Below are positions 7,912 to 16,006 of a stretch of 19,515 nucleotides of DNA, piece by piece. The notes under the pieces are model-generated. The model saw nothing but the letters and a program-made list of their open reading frames with translations, was not told the DNA's origin and ran no database searches. Made by a program: the position numbers and the translations under genes. Origin of the DNA: Alkalihalobacillus alcalophilus ATCC 27647 = CGMCC 1.3604 (GTDB taxonomy: Bacteria; Bacillota; Bacilli; Bacillales; Bacillaceae_D); the NCBI RefSeq assembly GCF_000292245.2, contig NZ_ALPT02000074.1, positions 1-19,515 on the forward strand, given 5' to 3'. The stretch's first letter is position 1, and every line of letters starts with the position of its first letter.

Positions 7912-7912
7912 A

Positions 7913-7955
7913 GATGAGGATGTCTGAGTGAGAGCTCACAGACATCCTCATTTTT
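7913..7955 (+). terminator. Terminator between convergent pdxR and the permease gene
   Basis: TGAGGATGTCTG (7915-7926) pairs perfectly with CAGACATCCTCA (7939-7950), with an additional inner GAG/CTC pairing, and five T follow. It starts right after the pdxR stop. The minus-strand side has only a broken T tract, so it serves the permease gene less well. Confidence 0.85.
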
Positions 7956-7999
7956 AGTATCTACTTCAGAATTTTGAAGTTTACATTCCTTTTCCTCTA

Positions 8000-9316
8000 T
8001 TACATTCCTAAAGCAAATAATCCAATCGCTAAAAGAACGCCTAACACTGGAATAATGACCGTGACCGCAGCAAAGGCTGGATACGCATCCTTATGTGTTT
8101 CTCCACAAATGGCCCGAATCGTTGTAACCACATATCCACCATGTGGCAGTGTATCAAGTGCACCAGAAGAAATCGCAGCTACACGGTGGAGAGCTTCTGG
8201 ATCGACACCCATATCCAAGTAATGAGGGGCAACCAATGGAAGAGCAATTTGTTGACCACCAGATGAAGACCCTGTTAACCCGGCAATGACACCAACCGCA
8301 ATGGCTGCCCCAATTAATGGACTTCCAGGTAAATCGGTAACCGCAGCAACCGCAGAATTAAAGGCTTCTGTATTTTTCGCGACTGCTCCAAAACCAACAA
8401 CAGCAGCTGTATTCGTAATCGCAAGCAAGGCCCCCATCGTCCCATTTGAAGCAGATGTCCAAACGCTCTTTAAATATTTGTGATTTAGAGCCCATGTTGC
8501 GATAATCCCACTTGTTAATGCAATAATTAAGGCAGATGTTCCAAGTGAATCATGGAAAATAAACGAAACAATTAATACAATTAATAATGGAATAGCTGAA
8601 AGCAGTGGATTTGGCAAATCTTGCTTTTCAATAACCGGATCCCCGTCACGAGCTTCAAACTTTTCACCTTTGGCGACTGCTCTATCAATGATTTTTTTCA
8701 ATAACCAATAGCCACTAATAGCCATAAAAATGGCAACGATTAAACTGACTTCCCAGGCAGCATAAGCGGTCGTTCCTAAAAACGGAATTGGTATCCAATT
8801 TTGAATCTCTGGTGAACCAGCTGAAGTCATCGTAAATGTAACCGAACCAAAGGCTAAGGCAGCCGGGATAAATCTTCTTGGTAAATTGGCTTGTTTAAAT
8901 AGACTAAGAGCCAAAGGAAAAACAGAGAAACCGACAATAAATAAACTAACACCACCATAAGTTAATATCGCACATGCAGCAACGACCGCGGCAACGGCGT
9001 ATTTGACACCGAGACGGTCCACGACCCATTTCGAGACACTATCAGCCGCTCTTGCATCGCCCATCACTTTCCCGAAAATAGACCCTAACAAAAACATAAT
9101 AAACCAAGAGGCAACAAAACCAGAGAAACCTTCCATGTAACTACTTAACATACTGATTTCCCCTTCAGCTACCATTTGTGGAAACAATGGTATCCCACTA
9201 AAGACAGCTAAAAATAATGTAGATAAAGGGGCAGCAATTAATAAATTCATTCCTCGCATCGTTAATATAATTAAAAGGGCTAAACCACCAACAAGGCCGA
9301 TCACACTAAAGATCAT
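8000..9316 (-). CDS. GntP-family permease, probably for 3-hydroxybutyrate
   Basis: This is an integral membrane protein of 438 residues with about a dozen hydrophobic segments and the GntP/CitMHS-like plan. Segments such as SMLSSYMEGFSGFV, LTYGGVSLFIVGFSVFPLA, ALAFGSVTFTMTSAGSPE and GLTGSSSGGQQIALPL fit gluconate-type proton symporters. I chose the ATG at 9316 because AGGG precedes it at about 8 bases; the frame is open to 9340, but that ATG has no ribosome binding site. It follows the 3-hydroxybutyrate dehydrogenase gene by about 75 bases with a cre box between, so the substrate is more likely 3-hydroxybutyrate or a related short hydroxy acid than gluconate. It is the last gene of the operon, convergent with pdxR. 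Confidence 0.85.
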   Translation of the reverse strand: MIFSVIGLVGGLALLIILTMRGMNLLIAAPLSTLFLAVFSGIPLFPQMVAEGEISMLSSYMEGFSGFVASWFIMFLLGSIFGKVMGDARAADSVSKWVVDRLGVKYAVAAVVAACAILTYGGVSLFIVGFSVFPLALSLFKQANLPRRFIPAALAFGSVTFTMTSAGSPEIQNWIPIPFLGTTAYAAWEVSLIVAIFMAISGYWLLKKIIDRAVAKGEKFEARDGDPVIEKQDLPNPLLSAIPLLIVLIVSFIFHDSLGTSALIIALTSGIIATWALNHKYLKSVWTSASNGTMGALLAITNTAAVVGFGAVAKNTEAFNSAVAAVTDLPGSPLIGAAIAVGVIAGLTGSSSGGQQIALPLVAPHYLDMGVDPEALHRVAAISSGALDTLPHGGYVVTTIRAICGETHKDAYPAFAAVTVIIPVLGVLLAIGLFALGM

Positions 9317-9348
9317 TTCTATTTCCCTCATTTCAATCATTTATTTTT

Positions 9349-9363
9349 TGTATGCGCTTTCAT
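9349..9363 (-). promoter_or_regulatory. cre box between dehydrogenase and permease genes
   Basis: ATGAAAGCGCATACA on the minus strand matches the CcpA consensus WTGNAANCGNWNNCW at every fixed position. It lies 33-47 bases upstream of the permease start, inside the bdhA-permease transcript, where bound CcpA could block elongation or reduce permease expression when a preferred sugar is present. Confidence 0.7.
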
Positions 9364-9391
9364 ATAAATCTTAAAAACGAACTAAAAGGAC

Positions 9392-10168
9392 TTATTGAGC
9401 TACGTATCCGCCGTCAATAACTAATGCTTGACCAGTTACGCCTTTTGCCTGATCACTTGCAAGAAACATTGCGTAATCAGAAATCTCTTGGACTGACAAC
9501 AGTCTTTTTTGTGGAACTAACGGAAAAATAACCTCTTCTAATGCTTTTTCAAAGGACACACCACGATTTTGAGCCAAGTCCTTTAACTGATTTTGGACAA
9601 GAGGAGTGTCAACATAACCTGGACAAAGAGCATTAACCGTTATTCCATATTCAGCTGCTTCAAGAGCTGCTACTTTCGTTAAGCCAATTACCCCATGCTT
9701 AGCACTGTTGTACCCCGCCTTACCAGAGAAACCGATTAACCCATTAATGGAAGCCATATTAATGATTCGTCCAAAAGACTGCTTTTTCATAATAGGTAGG
9801 GCATATTTTGTTGCGATAAATGGGGCGATAAGCATCACTTTTGTCATCAACTCAAACGTCTCCGTTGAAAAATCTTCAATTGCTGAAACATGTTGAAAAC
9901 CAGCATTATTAATTAGAACATCTAACCTTCCATAATGAGCGACCGTTTGATCGATTGCCACTTGCAAATCTGCTTCAACCGTCACATCACATTTCATCCC
10001 TAAACAATCATAACCCTCTTGTTGACATTCCGTCGTTACTTGCTTCAATTTCTCTTCATTCAAATCTGTGAACACTACTTTTGCACCGCTTTTAAGAAAA
10101 GAAAGACCGATTTCGTAACCAATGCCACTCGCAGCACCTGTAATAAATACCACTTTATTTGTAATCAT
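9392..10168 (-). CDS. bdhA: 3-Hydroxybutyrate dehydrogenase
   Basis: It converts D-3-hydroxybutyrate to acetoacetate with NAD in the cytosol. The 258-residue protein is a classical short-chain dehydrogenase: TGAASGIG (10-17), Asp35 after the second strand (NAD preference), NNAG (87-90), and catalytic Ser140, Tyr153 and Lys157. Substrate-pocket residues known from the Pseudomonas enzymes have counterparts: Gln92, Lys150 and a glutamine near 192. The position usually held by histidine in SAHG is asparagine here (SING). A good AGGAGG lies 9 bases before the ATG. It is the first gene after the sigma-54 promoter at 10311-10326 and shares an operon with the permease. Family certainty is high; 3-hydroxybutyrate is the best substrate guess rather than proven. 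Confidence 0.9.
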   Translation of the reverse strand: MITNKVVFITGAASGIGYEIGLSFLKSGAKVVFTDLNEEKLKQVTTECQQEGYDCLGMKCDVTVEADLQVAIDQTVAHYGRLDVLINNAGFQHVSAIEDFSTETFELMTKVMLIAPFIATKYALPIMKKQSFGRIINMASINGLIGFSGKAGYNSAKHGVIGLTKVAALEAAEYGITVNALCPGYVDTPLVQNQLKDLAQNRGVSFEKALEEVIFPLVPQKRLLSVQEISDYAMFLASDQAKGVTGQALVIDGGYVAQ

Positions 10169-10239
10169 TTCTAGTAACCTCCTAATTGATGTTTTTTAAC
10201 ACATTTGATTTAGTCAAAATACTTTTTTAAATCGTTACA

Positions 10240-10254
10240 AAAAAACGTTTTCAA
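10240..10254 (-). promoter_or_regulatory. cre-like box in the bdhA leader
   Basis: TTGAAAACGTTTTTT on the minus strand fits the cre consensus with one mismatch. It lies about 50 bases downstream of the predicted sigma-54 start, so CcpA bound here would act as a roadblock. Together with the box at 9349-9363 it suggests catabolite repression of the operon. Confidence 0.55.
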
Positions 10255-10310
10255 AAATGGATTTAGGCTTTCTTTAAATCCATCACCCCTTCCCTCACCA
10301 CTATTTATAA

Positions 10311-10326
10311 GCAAAAAACGCGCCAA
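10311..10326 (-). promoter_or_regulatory. Sigma-54 (SigL) -24/-12 promoter of bdhA
   Basis: TTGGCGCGTTTTTTGC on the minus strand has the invariant GG and GC exactly ten bases apart and matches the consensus TTGGCACG-N4-TTGC except at one position. Transcription should start near 10299, leaving a leader of about 130 bases. The gene for a sigma-54 activator ends about 170 bases upstream, which strongly supports the call. Confidence 0.85.
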
Positions 10327-10373
10327 CTTTTAATAAAAAGAAAATGTCCATTTAATCGCCTTTTTATCACCCC

Positions 10374-10407
10374 AAAAAAATCCCCTCTCCAATATGTTGG
10401 AAAGAGG
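10374..10407 (-). terminator. Terminator of the sigma-54 activator gene
   Basis: On the minus strand an 11-bp stem (10397-10407 with 10382-10392, two G-T pairs) around a four-base loop is followed by one A and seven T. It separates the activator transcript from the bdhA promoter downstream. Confidence 0.85.
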
Positions 10408-10455
10408 ACATTTTAAAAAGTGGTTTTATTCTTCAAAAAGGCTTAACATATAACA

Positions 10456-10492
10456 TTCCGAAAACTTGGAACAATTTCCGTGAATTCGGAAA
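10456..10492. promoter_or_regulatory. Candidate enhancer: two TTCC-type dyads for the sigma-54 activator
   Basis: Two dyads stand side by side: TTCCGAAAACTTGGAA (10456-10471) and TTTCCGTGAATTCGGAAA (10475-10492). Their centres are 20 bases apart, about two helical turns, and lie roughly 150-170 bases upstream of the sigma-54 promoter. Paired dyads at that distance are typical enhancer sites for activators with a Fis-type helix-turn-helix. The left dyad can also form a weak hairpin, but no T run follows. Confidence 0.6.
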
Positions 10493-10493
10493 A

Positions 10494-11857
10494 CTATAAA
10501 TTATACTTCTTAATTTTTTCATATAGACTCGATTTACCAATTCCTAATAAGTTCATAACTGCATTTTTATCTCGATTACATCGTTTGAAGGCCTGTTCAA
10601 TTGTCTCTTTTTCTGTTTTTTCAAGAATTTCTTTTAACGTTCCTGTTGTTTTTATGAGCTCCTCATCACTATAAAATCGTTCAGGTAAATCTCTTAAATG
10701 AATCATATCCGTATTCGTTAAGTGGACAGCCGATTCAATCACATTTTCTAATTCCCTAACATTACCTGCCCACTCGTCTGCATGAAATACCTTCATCACA
10801 TCAGGAGCAAAATCAACCACTCGTTTGCCTGTCCGATTCGTAATTTTATATAAAAGATATTTGGCGAGAACCCGGATATCTTCTGGACGTTCTCTCAAAG
10901 GGGGAATTCGAAGCTGAATTACATTAATTCGATAAAATAGATCCTCACGGAAACGTTGATCCATTATCAACTGTTCTAGTGGTTGATTTGTTGCCGCAAT
11001 TATCCGCACATCAATTTTTTCCGTTTGGATATCTCCTAATGCTTCAATTTCTCCTTCTTGTAATACACGAAGGATTTTGACTTGTGCACTTAACGGCATA
11101 TCGCCAATTTCATCGAGAAAAATCGTCCCACCGTTTGCCAGCTGAAACTTTCCCTTTTTCCCCCCTTTTTTTGCTCCAGTGAAGGCTCCTTCTTTATATC
11201 CGAAAAGTTCAGATTCTAATAAATGATCCGGTATGGCAGCACAGTTTACCTTAATAAATGGCTTTTGATTTCTTTCACTTAAATGATGAATACTGTGGGC
11301 AAAAAGTTCCTTTCCTGTACCGCTTTCCCCTCTTAATAAAATGGAAACATCACCTGGGGCTACTTTTTTATTTTTTCTTTTAAGTCATTCAATTGACTAG
11401 AGCTTCCGACAATATCATGAAGCGTATAGGTTACCCCATGCTGGTGATTTAATTGTTTACGATAATTCTCTAATGCTAATAGAAGATCCTTAATATGACT
11501 GTTCATCTTCATCCATTCTTCTGTGTCGCGAAACAGAACCGTACCGACCGCCCCGACTACCTTATTGCCTGAACGTACAGGAATTCGGTTGGCAATCATA
11601 TGATTACCTCGGATGTACTGAATATCGGCAATTTCTTCTACACCACTTTGGACAACAAGATGCATTCTTGTGTTTTCAATTACCTCTGTCACATGTTGAC
11701 CAATCACCTCTGCTTTATCAAGTTCAAGAAATTGGCAGTAGCTATTATTTATATACGTAATGATTCCGCTTACATTTACGACTATTAAACAATGGTAAGC
11801 ATTTTCAAAAATTGTCTCAAAAATTTCATCCTTATATCGTTCTTCTAAAGGAAACAT
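10494..11857 (-). CDS. PAS-containing sigma-54-dependent activator, split by a -1 frameshift
   Basis: Frame one (11857-11360) encodes 165 residues with a PAS domain (about 10-110) and the linker LHDIVGSS, then stops at TAG. The rest is in the -1 frame (11363-10494, 289 codons). It begins VAPGDVSILL and carries Walker A GESGTGKE, the sigma-54 contact loop GAFTGA, Walker B IFLDEIG and a C-terminal Fis-type helix-turn-helix. Joined, the 454-residue protein lacks nothing expected of an NtrC-like activator without a receiver domain; PAS would sense a ligand. The switch point is A AAA AAG followed by TAG, the dnaX-type slippery heptamer. Options are programmed frameshifting, a recent mutation or a homopolymer reading error. 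GGGGG precedes the start. It lies 25 bases after the SGNH gene and probably controls bdhA. Confidence 0.88.
11363..11369 (-). promoter_or_regulatory. Slippery heptamer A AAA AAG at the activator frameshift
   Basis: In the reading frame of the upstream segment the codons are ATA AAA AAG TAG. Slipping both tRNAs back by one base gives AAA AAA and then GTA, which is the first codon of the conserved AAA+ frame. The stop directly follows. I see no Shine-Dalgarno-like stimulator 10 bases upstream; a weak TTTCC/GGAAA stem lies downstream. Confidence 0.5.
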
Positions 11858-11882
11858 TTTGTACCCCCACTAATAAAAACTT

Positions 11883-12467
11883 CTACGCATTTTGTTTATG
11901 TTGATAATAAGTATGATAGATAACATTAGCCACTTCTTGATAACCTAAAGCATTCGGGTGCACATGATCTTCTGACCACATAGAATCATTCCCAGCCATT
12001 GGGTGATTCCAAAAATCGATTAAACATAAGCGATGTTTTTCACTAAGGTCGTGAATAATTTGATTTGCTTCTTTTAATTGGCTTTGTACAATCACCTTTT
12101 TTGCATTTGCTAAAGATAATCGTTTTGTAAAATCCGGTAGCTTAGCCACAATGATATCTGAACCTGCTTCAACAAAGGACTCAACCATGCCAATAATGTT
12201 TTCAGAGAAGCGATTCGTATTCCAACCACCTTTTAAAATATCATTCGCTCCTGCTATTAAACTGACAATTGTTGGGTTTAGCGACAAAGCTTCTTTTAAT
12301 TGAGTACGGCGAATTTCAGTTGAGTTAAGCCCTCTTTTAGCCAGATTTTGGAATGGTAATGGCTCTGGATGTTTTTCTACAAAGTGATCCACCCAACTCC
12401 GACAACTCAAATCCTCCGTATGATCACCAATTCCTTCTGTTAAACTATCCCCGATTGTAACAAACAT
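11883..12467 (-). CDS. SGNH/GDSL-family hydrolase
   Basis: This 194-residue esterase-like protein has no signal peptide, so it is probably cytosolic. Block I is IGDSLTEG with the nucleophile Ser8, block II glycine is in RGLNST, block III is GAND (73-76), and block V is DHVH with Asp167 and His170. Members cleave esters or acyl groups from many substrates, and the sequence does not name one. It has a perfect AAGGAGG at 7 bases before the ATG. The sigma-54 activator gene starts only 25 bases beyond its stop, so the two probably share a transcript. That links it to 3-hydroxybutyrate use, perhaps by releasing the hydroxy acid from esters or oligomers, but this is inference. Confidence 0.85.
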   Translation of the reverse strand: MFVTIGDSLTEGIGDHTEDLSCRSWVDHFVEKHPEPLPFQNLAKRGLNSTEIRRTQLKEALSLNPTIVSLIAGANDILKGGWNTNRFSENIIGMVESFVEAGSDIIVAKLPDFTKRLSLANAKKVIVQSQLKEANQIIHDLSEKHRLCLIDFWNHPMAGNDSMWSEDHVHPNALGYQEVANVIYHTYYQHKQNA

Positions 12468-12742
12468 CTTTTAACCTCCTTAAATCATTCCTATTTTGTA
12501 TCGTTCAAATAAAAGATAACGATTCCTCTCTAGAAAACCTTAGAGTAAAGTTTTTTAGGTGATCATCGATTGTTTTTCAAAAAATTAAACCCTTTCATTT
12601 AAATGGAAAAAGTCAGTTTATTCATTTATTATATAATCTTCTACTCACATCATCAATGACACCTCTAATAAATTAGATAACTTGAAATGACCAGATTAAG
12701 CAAAATAAGATATGGAAATGATGATCGGGCCGTTAATTGTTC
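12468..12742. other. Leader and promoter region of the SGNH hydrolase gene
   Basis: No further gene is visible. The SGNH gene's promoter should lie here on the minus strand, but no hexamer pair stands out clearly; I find no GG-N10-GC sigma-54 motif, so this operon probably uses another sigma factor. A weak AAAACCTT/AAAGTTTT dyad at about 12534-12556 has no clear role. Confidence 0.4.
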
Positions 12743-12785
12743 AAAAAAAACAGAGGAAATGAATAAACTCCTATGTCCTCTGTTT
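12743..12785 (-). terminator. Terminator of the carboxylesterase gene
   Basis: On the minus strand AAACAGAGGA (12785-12776) pairs with TCCTCTGTTT (12757-12748) and runs into a T tract. It lies directly downstream of the carboxylesterase stop codon. Confidence 0.8.
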
Positions 12786-12800
12786 ATATTTATGCTCTAG

Positions 12801-14282
12801 TTAAGAATAATCTTGTATCGGGGCAGGCTCAACCTTTTCCAACCTTTTATGGAGGGAATACATAACTTTTTGAGGTTGTTTTATCACCTCGAGGTCGACA
12901 TCAAACTTGAATGTCTCTCTTTTTTCCATTGTATAAGCTGGCCAGTTAATCTCATTCACACTTTTTAGGTTCCCATCGTGCACAAATTGAATCCATGCTT
13001 GATGCATGTGCTCAGCAATCCTTCGATCTTCTTCTGCAACATTTTTTTGATTAAACCATACATAAGCCACCTCAATCCCATGACTCGCCTTCCATTCTTT
13101 ACGATGAGAATGCTCGCGATCAAAACGGTACATCCAAATACGAGAAGTGTTCTCAAGTAATCGGTCAGCAAATCGGATCGCTGGAAAGGTAAAAATAACC
13201 CATGTTGCTAAATTCACATACAATTTTCTCGATAAGTTTGGAAAAGTCGTCATTACTCGGGCAAATGGCGTAAACTCACGCCCAGATGCTTCTTTCAAAA
13301 CATGCTTCATGCTGTCGAGATTCGGGTTATTCCAACGTTCGTCTTTTAAATTAAAAATTTGCCATTCGTCACGAGTCGTTCCGATTAAAACTGGCATATC
13401 TTTATGTACATATTTATTCATTTCAATTTCTGGTAAGCCAAATAGATGAATTCCATCAATGACCGGGCAAAGCTCCAACATTTTTACCTCTGTCGAAGCT
13501 TCTAAAAGTTTTTCAGCAGGAAGTGTTGTTAAATCACTGTGATCTTCTACCTCAATCTTTTTCAACAGCTTATTCGTCACCTTTTTGGCCCTTTCTTTCT
13601 CAATCGCCACTCTTCCGGCTCCACTTTGTAAGATGGCTTTATGATAATAACCTTTTGCTTCTGGCATCGCCATTAAAGTAGCTACACTCATCGCACCCGC
13701 CGATTGCCCGCTAATCGTGATATTATTCGGATCACCACCAAAAGCTTCAATGTTTTCCTTCACCCATTTCAGAGCACAGAGCTGATCCAAAATACCTGCA
13801 TTGCCAGAGTCTTTATATGATTTCTTTGCCTCTTCTAAACATAAAAAGCCAAAAACTCCTAGGCGATAATTGATCGTCACCACAACGACATCACCATTTT
13901 TGGCAAAAGTTGCACCGTTATAATCATTGCCGGACCCATATAAAAAAGCGCCACCATGTATCCAAAATAAAACGGGACATTTTGCTCTCTTATTTTTTGT
14001 TGGGGCATAAATATTTAAGTATAAGCAGTCCTCACTCATTTTTTGAGTCGTTGCTCCTAATGCCTCCATAAGACGTGTGTGATTTTGCATCGCATTAGGC
14101 CCAAACGCTTTTGTTTCCTTCACTTCTAGCCATGGTTTAATCGGCTTCGGTGCTTGAAACCGCAAAGAACCAATAGGAGCTTCGGCATAAGGAATTCCTT
14201 TCCATTCAGCATAATCTTCATATTCAGCACCGCATATTTTCCCACTTTTAGTTGTAACGATAACATCCTTCACTATGTACAC
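12801..14282 (-). CDS. Type B carboxylesterase
   Basis: An alpha/beta-hydrolase of the pnbA/cholinesterase family, 493 residues, without a signal peptide. The family signs are all present: GIPYAEAPIGSLRF near 29-42, SEDCLYLNIYAP (83-94), the oxyanion segment HGGAF (109-113), and the nucleophile Ser194 in SGQSAGAMS. Glu306 and His401 (SHGIEVAYVW) complete the triad. It hydrolyses carboxylic esters; the natural substrate is not evident. The long frame starts at the GTG at 14282; a second GTG at 14273 has the better spacing (8 bases) from GAGAG, so the true start is uncertain by three codons. It has its own terminator and appears to be transcribed alone. Confidence 0.9.
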   Translation of the reverse strand: MYIVKDVIVTTKSGKICGAEYEDYAEWKGIPYAEAPIGSLRFQAPKPIKPWLEVKETKAFGPNAMQNHTRLMEALGATTQKMSEDCLYLNIYAPTKNKRAKCPVLFWIHGGAFLYGSGNDYNGATFAKNGDVVVVTINYRLGVFGFLCLEEAKKSYKDSGNAGILDQLCALKWVKENIEAFGGDPNNITISGQSAGAMSVATLMAMPEAKGYYHKAILQSGAGRVAIEKERAKKVTNKLLKKIEVEDHSDLTTLPAEKLLEASTEVKMLELCPVIDGIHLFGLPEIEMNKYVHKDMPVLIGTTRDEWQIFNLKDERWNNPNLDSMKHVLKEASGREFTPFARVMTTFPNLSRKLYVNLATWVIFTFPAIRFADRLLENTSRIWMYRFDREHSHRKEWKASHGIEVAYVWFNQKNVAEEDRRIAEHMHQAWIQFVHDGNLKSVNEINWPAYTMEKRETFKFDVDLEVIKQPQKVMYSLHKRLEKVEPAPIQDYS

Positions 14283-14420
14283 TCTCTTTCACTTGTTATT
14301 CCTACTCATTACAAAAGTTCATATTTTTATTTTATCATTTTCTTCATTAATAAAAAAAGAAACTTAATACAGCTTAAGGTTGGGATTACTAAACAAATCA
14401 TGAGAGATTGGATCAAAACA

Positions 14421-14465
14421 AAAAAAGACTTCACAAAAGTTCATAACATTACTTTTGGAAAGTCC
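14421..14465 (-). terminator. Terminator of the aldehyde dehydrogenase gene
   Basis: Arms 14428-14441 and 14452-14465 pair over 12 of 14 positions with one two-base internal mismatch. On the minus strand seven T follow. It lies a few bases beyond the stop codon. Confidence 0.8.
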
Positions 14466-14477
14466 TCCATTTTTAAT

Positions 14478-15905
14478 TTAAGATGGCATTCCTAAAATCG
14501 ATTTCGGCTCTAAAAATTCTTCTATTCCATAATCTCCCCATTCGCGTCCGATTCCTGATTGTTTAAACCCTCCGAATGGTGCCCCAAAATCACCTTTAGC
14601 ATTATTAATCGTAATTCTTCCAGCACGTAAGCTAGTGGCAACCTTCCTCAATAATTCTGGCTCTTCACCATAAACATAACCAGCTAATCCATAAATTGAG
14701 TCATTGGCAATTTCGATCGCTTCATCGAGGTCTTCATAGGTAATGATTGACATTACAGGACCAAAAATTTCTTCTTGGGCAATCGTCATATCATTTTTAA
14801 CATCGGAAAAGACAGTAAGCTGACTATAAAAACCTTTTTCAAATCCTTTTGGTTTGCCTGTTCCACCAGCAATCAACTTTGCTCCTTCATCTTTCCCTTT
14901 TTGAATGTATGATTGAACGGTTTCCCATTGTTCCTTTGATACTTGAGGTCCCACTTTTGTATTTTTATCCTTTGGATCCCCGATTGTAAACTCTGGTAAT
15001 ACCTCTTTAACAGCTTCGATAAACTCATCATGAATAGATTTTGGAATAATCGTTCTCGTTGCCGCCGTACAAACTTGGCCCGTATTAAAAACAACACCAG
15101 AAACAGCTGTTTTTGCTGCTTCTCTAATATTTGCATCTGGAAGAATGACAAGTGGAGATTTCCCACCTAATTCTAGTGAGACCTTTTTTATATCTTCGGC
15201 AGCATTTTTCATAATTTTCTCTCCAACTCCACCAGACCCTGTAAAGGAGACAAAGTCAATATCTCGATGAGAGCTAATCGCATCGCCAATCGTTGAACCA
15301 CTGCCATTAACTAAATTAAAAACTCCTTTTGGAAGCCCAGCCTTCTCAAATATTTCAGCCATAATGATTGCAGCGAATGGCGTCTTTGATGCTGGTTTTA
15401 ATACGACTGTACTTCCAGCCGCAAAGGCACTAGCTAACTTTGTTGCCGCTTGATTAGTCGGGAAATTCCAAGGGGTAATTAAACCCGCGACGCCAATGGC
15501 ATCCTTTTGAACTACATGTCCGCCACGGTCTTCCACAAATTCAAAATCTTTTAATTCCTTGGCCGCTTGTTTAAAATGTTGATAGCCCATTTCATATTGA
15601 ACGGATTCACTATTAGAAATCGGAGAACCTAATTCTTCTGTAATGACATTAACTAAATCTTCTTTTCGATTTTCGTATTCTTGGGCAATATTTTCTAGTA
15701 ACGCAATACGTTCTACATTTGTCGTTTGAGAAAAGAAAGGAAAAGCCTCTCTAGCTGCTTGAACCGCACGATCTAAATCTTCTATTGTCCCAGCACTAAT
15801 TGTTCCCATTACTTCTTCTGTTGCTGGATTAATCACATCGATTGTCTCTGTTCCTGTAGATTCAACCCACTCACCATTTATATAATGTTTTGTATAGTTA
15901 CGCAT
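14478..15905 (-). CDS. NAD(P)-dependent aldehyde dehydrogenase
   Basis: A cytosolic 475-residue enzyme that oxidises an aldehyde to its acid. The family hallmarks are PWNF (145-148), the coenzyme loop FTGSGGVG (221-228), Glu245 in LELGGKSP, the nucleophile Cys279 in NTGQVCTA and the EEIFGPV motif. The start MRNYTKHYINGEWVES resembles a 475-residue ALDH I recall from Staphylococcus whose substrate is broad or undefined. I chose the ATG at 15905 because AAAGGAG lies 9 bases upstream; the frame opens 17 codons earlier without one. It has its own terminator. Both neighbours end in terminators, so it is probably a single-gene unit. A link to the carboxylesterase (oxidising a released aldehyde) is possible but unsupported. 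Confidence 0.9.
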   Translation of the reverse strand: MRNYTKHYINGEWVESTGTETIDVINPATEEVMGTISAGTIEDLDRAVQAAREAFPFFSQTTNVERIALLENIAQEYENRKEDLVNVITEELGSPISNSESVQYEMGYQHFKQAAKELKDFEFVEDRGGHVVQKDAIGVAGLITPWNFPTNQAATKLASAFAAGSTVVLKPASKTPFAAIIMAEIFEKAGLPKGVFNLVNGSGSTIGDAISSHRDIDFVSFTGSGGVGEKIMKNAAEDIKKVSLELGGKSPLVILPDANIREAAKTAVSGVVFNTGQVCTAATRTIIPKSIHDEFIEAVKEVLPEFTIGDPKDKNTKVGPQVSKEQWETVQSYIQKGKDEGAKLIAGGTGKPKGFEKGFYSQLTVFSDVKNDMTIAQEEIFGPVMSIITYEDLDEAIEIANDSIYGLAGYVYGEEPELLRKVATSLRAGRITINNAKGDFGAPFGGFKQSGIGREWGDYGIEEFLEPKSILGMPS

Positions 15906-16006
15906 GAAATCCAGCTCCTTTAATTCATAATCTGTTTCTAGTCTTTCTATCCCCATTCCCTCTGTAAATTAAACGTTGCTTTGTCAAATAAAAGAGGGGA
16001 AACGTT

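Noticed and set aside
10494..11857. Annotating the activator as two separate genes or as a plain pseudogene
   Set aside because: The second frame is open without interruption from the slippery site and carries all activator motifs; an independent start at 11099 would lack Walker A and GAFTGA and has no ribosome binding site advantage.
12965..13171. Minus-strand and plus-strand 60-100 codon frames within the carboxylesterase gene
   Set aside because: They are out-of-frame shadows of the esterase coding sequence, with no start signals and no family match.
15956..15984. TTGACA near 15984-15989 as the aldehyde dehydrogenase promoter
   Set aside because: No acceptable -10 hexamer occurs 16-18 bases downstream; the TTTAAT present is only 8 bases away.
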